In this document: piece by piece, positions 5,440-7,493 of the stretch
How positions within the stretch are numbered: position 1 is the stretch's first letter
How the letters are laid out: each line of letters starts with the position of its first letter
From: DATHWB01 sp035460965
GTDB lineage: Bacteria; Actinomycetota; Acidimicrobiia; Spongiisociales; ZC4RG35
Assembly: GCA_035460965.1 (NCBI GenBank)
Contig: DATHWB010000248.1
Location: 1-7,493 of the forward strand
Reading direction: 5' to 3'
DNA length: 7,493 nucleotides
The notes under the pieces: generated by a model
The model's database searches: none
What the model was told of the DNA's origin: nothing
What the model saw: the letters and a program-made list of their open reading frames with translations, nothing else
Made by a program: the position numbers and the translations under genes

Positions 5440-7038
5440 ATGGAGTTGCAGAACGCCGCCGATTCGGCGCGGGCGCGCGCCGGGCGCCGGGAGTGGCTCG
5501 GCCTCGCCGTCCTGGCGCTCGCCTGCCTGCTCTACGTCATGGACCTGACGGTGCTGCATCTGGCGGTGCCTCATCTGAGCGCAGACCTCGAGCCGTCGAG
5601 CGCACAGCTGCTCTGGATCATCGACATCTACGGGTTCGTGGTGGCCGGATCGCTGATCACCATGGGCACCCTGGGTGATCGGATCGGCCGGCGCCGTCTC
5701 CTCATGGTCGGCGCCACCTCCTTCGCCGTCGTGTCGGTGCTCGCCGCGTTCTCGACGAGCACTGGCATGCTCATCGCCAGTAGGGCCTTGATGGGTGTCG
5801 CCGGAGCGACGTTGGCCCCTTCGACGTTGTCGCTCATCTTCGTGATGTTCTCGGACCCCAAGCAGAGGGCGGTGGCCATCGGGTGGTGGATCGCCGCGTT
5901 CTCGGCAGGCAGCGCGGTCGGTCCGGTGCTCGGCGGGGTGCTGCTCGAGCATTTCTGGTGGGGTTCGGTGTTCCTGCTGGCCCTCCCGGTCATGGCGCTG
6001 CTGTTGGTACTGGGACCACGCGTCCTCCCGGAGTACCGCGACCCGGAGGCGGGACGACTGGATCTTCGCAGCGCGGCGATGTCGCTCGGAGCGGTGCTGG
6101 CGGTGATCTACGGTCTCAAGGAGATCGCCCAGGACGGGCTCGGTTGGCCACCGGTGGCGGCGATGCTGGCCGGGGTGACGGTAGGGGTGTTGTTCGTCCG
6201 CCGGCAGCGGGCGCTGTCGGATCCTCTCATCGACCTGCGCCTGTTCCGGATCCGCACCTTCAACGTCGCGTTGGCCACGAACATGCTGGCGATCTTCGTT
6301 GCGATCGGGTACTTCCTCTTCGTCGCCCAGTACCTGCAGCTGGTGGTGGGTCTCTCGCCGCTTCGAGCGGGGCTGTGGTCGCTGCCCTCGGCAGCGGGGT
6401 TCATCGTCGGGTCGACCGTGGCCCCCCGGTTCATACACCGCATCCGTCCCGGCATCGTGATCGCCACCTGCATGACACTGGGAGCGTTCGGGTTGGTGAT
6501 CCTCACCCGGGTCGGGGTGTGGGGCGACCTCGAAGTGGTCATCACCGCCTCTATTCTCATCGCTCTCGCTCTCGCTCCGGTGTTCAACTTGACCACAGAG
6601 ATGATCGTCGGGTCGGCTCCCCCGGAGAAGGCGGGGGCGGCGTCTGGCATCTCGGAGACGGGCGCCGAATTCGGGGGAGCGCTCGGGCTCGCCATCCTCG
6701 GAAGCATCGGCACCGCCGTGTACCGGGCTGAAGTTGCCGGTGGCCTTCCCGCCGGGATCCCTGCCCGAGCGGCGGAGGCGACTCGGGACACCCTTGGCGG
6801 CGCTGCAGCGGTTGCCGAGCAAATCTCCGGCGAGCTCGGCGCCACACTCCTCCAGGTGGCTCAGGATGCTTTCACCCAGGGCCTCCGCCTCACGGCGGCG
6901 ATCAGCGCGGCGATCGCCATCGCCGTCGCCATCCCGGCGATGATCCTCCTCAGGAACGTGCCGCCAAGCATGGAGGGTCTGGGTGAGACGTCGACCGAGG
7001 ATGGGGGAGCGGCAGCCGCGTTCGCCGAGTCGTACTGA
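5440..7038 (+). CDS. MFS drug efflux transporter, DHA2 family (QacA/SmvA type)
   Basis: This 532-residue protein is a proton-coupled exporter of the 14-helix DHA2 family, in the QacA/SmvA branch that typically exports cationic antiseptics, dyes and similar compounds; the actual substrate cannot be read from sequence. Helix 1 holds YVMDLTVLHLAVPHLS (32-47) with the family Asp35. Motif A is MGTLGDRIGRRRLL (75-88) in the loop after helix 2. The antiporter motif C is GSAVGPVLGG (157-166) in helix 5. A later block, SAPPEKAGAASGISETGAE (392-410), ending in Glu407 and Glu410, is typical of this branch. A soluble loop (about 430-480) precedes the last helix, and the tail is acidic and Ala-rich. I chose the ATG at 5440 because AGGAG (5429-5433) lies six bases upstream; the in-frame ATG at 5383 lacks a ribosome binding site and adds 19 unlikely residues. 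Two inverted repeats upstream suggest repressor control. Confidence 0.95.
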   Translation: MELQNAADSARARAGRREWLGLAVLALACLLYVMDLTVLHLAVPHLSADLEPSSAQLLWIIDIYGFVVAGSLITMGTLGDRIGRRRLLMVGATSFAVVSVLAAFSTSTGMLIASRALMGVAGATLAPSTLSLIFVMFSDPKQRAVAIGWWIAAFSAGSAVGPVLGGVLLEHFWWGSVFLLALPVMALLLVLGPRVLPEYRDPEAGRLDLRSAAMSLGAVLAVIYGLKEIAQDGLGWPPVAAMLAGVTVGVLFVRRQRALSDPLIDLRLFRIRTFNVALATNMLAIFVAIGYFLFVAQYLQLVVGLSPLRAGLWSLPSAAGFIVGSTVAPRFIHRIRPGIVIATCMTLGAFGLVILTRVGVWGDLEVVITASILIALALAPVFNLTTEMIVGSAPPEKAGAASGISETGAEFGGALGLAILGSIGTAVYRAEVAGGLPAGIPARAAEATRDTLGGAAAVAEQISGELGATLLQVAQDAFTQGLRLTAAISAAIAIAVAIPAMILLRNVPPSMEGLGETSTEDGGAAAAFAESY

Positions 7039-7143
7039 CCGGTTGCCGCGAATGGCGCGGTGCCGCAAACGTCACAGGCGGGTCAGCGGGCGCCAGGAGC
7101 CTCGAGGACAGCCATCACATCTGGCGGGATCGGTGAACACCTC

Positions 7144-7158
7144 GAGGGTAGACCCCTC
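7144..7158. terminator. small hairpin between convergent genes
   Basis: GAGGG (7144-7148) and CCCTC (7154-7158) form a 5-bp stem over a 5-base loop, between the convergent ends of the efflux gene and the Cys-rich protein gene. It could act on either strand, but no T-run flanks it, so a terminator role is only suggested by position. Confidence 0.25.
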
Positions 7159-7224
7159 CCGCCGAGGGCGATCCCCTTCTCATCCTGGTCGGAAAACGGA
7201 GTCGATCTGGAGCAACCCTCCCGA

Positions 7225-7458
7225 TCAGACACGGTCCTTCAGCTCCGGCACTCCGCTCTGCCCCGCGCAATGGGCGCAGCAGTAGATCGTCCCGTTCGCT
7301 TCCACGCCGTGCCCGATCACGACGCAGCCACAGTGAGCGCAGCGAGGAGCTTCGCCCTGAATGGCGCATTCGAAACTGTCGTAGGTCGCCCGATGTCCGT
7401 CCCGAACGACATCGAAGGACTTGTCGTAGTCGTTTCCGCAAGTGGCGCAGATACCCAT
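7225..7458 (-). CDS. small cysteine-rich, probable zinc-binding protein
   Basis: This is a 77-residue soluble protein with nine Cys and several His arranged as metal ligands: CATC (Cys4, Cys7), FECA (Cys31), CAHCGC (Cys40, Cys43, Cys45) and YCCAHC (Cys60, Cys61, Cys64), with His42, His50 and His63 nearby. The spacing suggests two zinc knuckles or treble-clef-like sites. The central stretch IGHGVEANGTIYCCAHC is distinctive, and I recall similar short proteins in other bacteria, often named hypothetical or metallothionein-like; I cannot confirm either name. Metal storage, metal sensing or a structural zinc site are all possible. I chose the ATG at 7458 because GGGAGGAG ends about seven bases upstream; the in-frame ATG at 7473 overlaps that ribosome binding site. 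The gene is convergent with the efflux transporter, leaving 186 bases between their ends. Confidence 0.85.
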   Translation of the reverse strand: MGICATCGNDYDKSFDVVRDGHRATYDSFECAIQGEAPRCAHCGCVVIGHGVEANGTIYCCAHCAGQSGVPELKDRV

Positions 7459-7464
7459 GGCGGC

Positions 7465-7472
7465 TCCTCCCA
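7465..7472 (-). promoter_or_regulatory. strong ribosome binding site deciding the start of the Cys-rich gene
   Basis: On the minus strand GGGAGGAG precedes the ATG at 7458 with a spacing of about six bases. It is the best Shine-Dalgarno in the window and rules out the upstream in-frame ATG at 7473, which it overlaps. Confidence 0.7.
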
Positions 7473-7493
7473 TCGTCGGTTTGCCGGCTCGTG

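Noticed and set aside
5317..7068. Long minus-strand open frame (583 codons) opposite the efflux gene
   Set aside because: Arg/Glu/His/Gly-rich translation without domains, mirroring the codon bias of the DHA2 transporter on the plus strand.
1..7493. CRISPR array, insertion sequence or transposase
   Set aside because: No regularly spaced repeats and no transposase-like protein in any frame.

Overview
The window comes from a GC-rich bacterium, most likely an actinomycete-type organism. This rests on high GC in the third codon position, long open antisense frames, weak or absent Shine-Dalgarno sequences before several genes, and protein families common there. I cannot place it to genus. It reads as ordinary chromosome with one accessory-looking patch at about 2.0-3.5 kb.

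Left part, minus strand (1-1864): a secreted spondin-domain protein (1151-1864) lies upstream of a DUF3179 lipoprotein-like gene that runs off the left edge (1-988). Both products are exported. About 160 bases separate them, with a small GC hairpin in between.

Middle (1865-3546): a gene-free stretch of almost 600 bases carries strong inverted repeats and, at 2350-2404, a sequence that looks like the 3' end of a tRNA, including an encoded CCA. Just beyond it is a two-gene minus-strand cassette, MntA-type nucleotidyltransferase antitoxin then HepT-type HEPN toxin, overlapping by ATGA. A further 250 bases, rich in inverted repeats, separate the cassette from the next, divergent gene.

Right part (3559-7038, plus strand): three membrane-protein genes follow: a small four-helix protein of unknown function, a low temperature requirement A (LtrA) family protein, and a 14-helix DHA2-family drug efflux transporter of the QacA/SmvA type. 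The transporter is preceded by a perfect palindrome that could be an operator, but no regulator gene lies nearby. A convergent minus-strand gene (7225-7458) encodes a 77-residue cysteine-rich protein, probably zinc- or other metal-binding.

No wholly new system is evident. The points most worth a second look are the tRNA-like RNA structure beside the HepT/MntA cassette, the orphan palindrome before the efflux gene, and the small Cys-rich protein.
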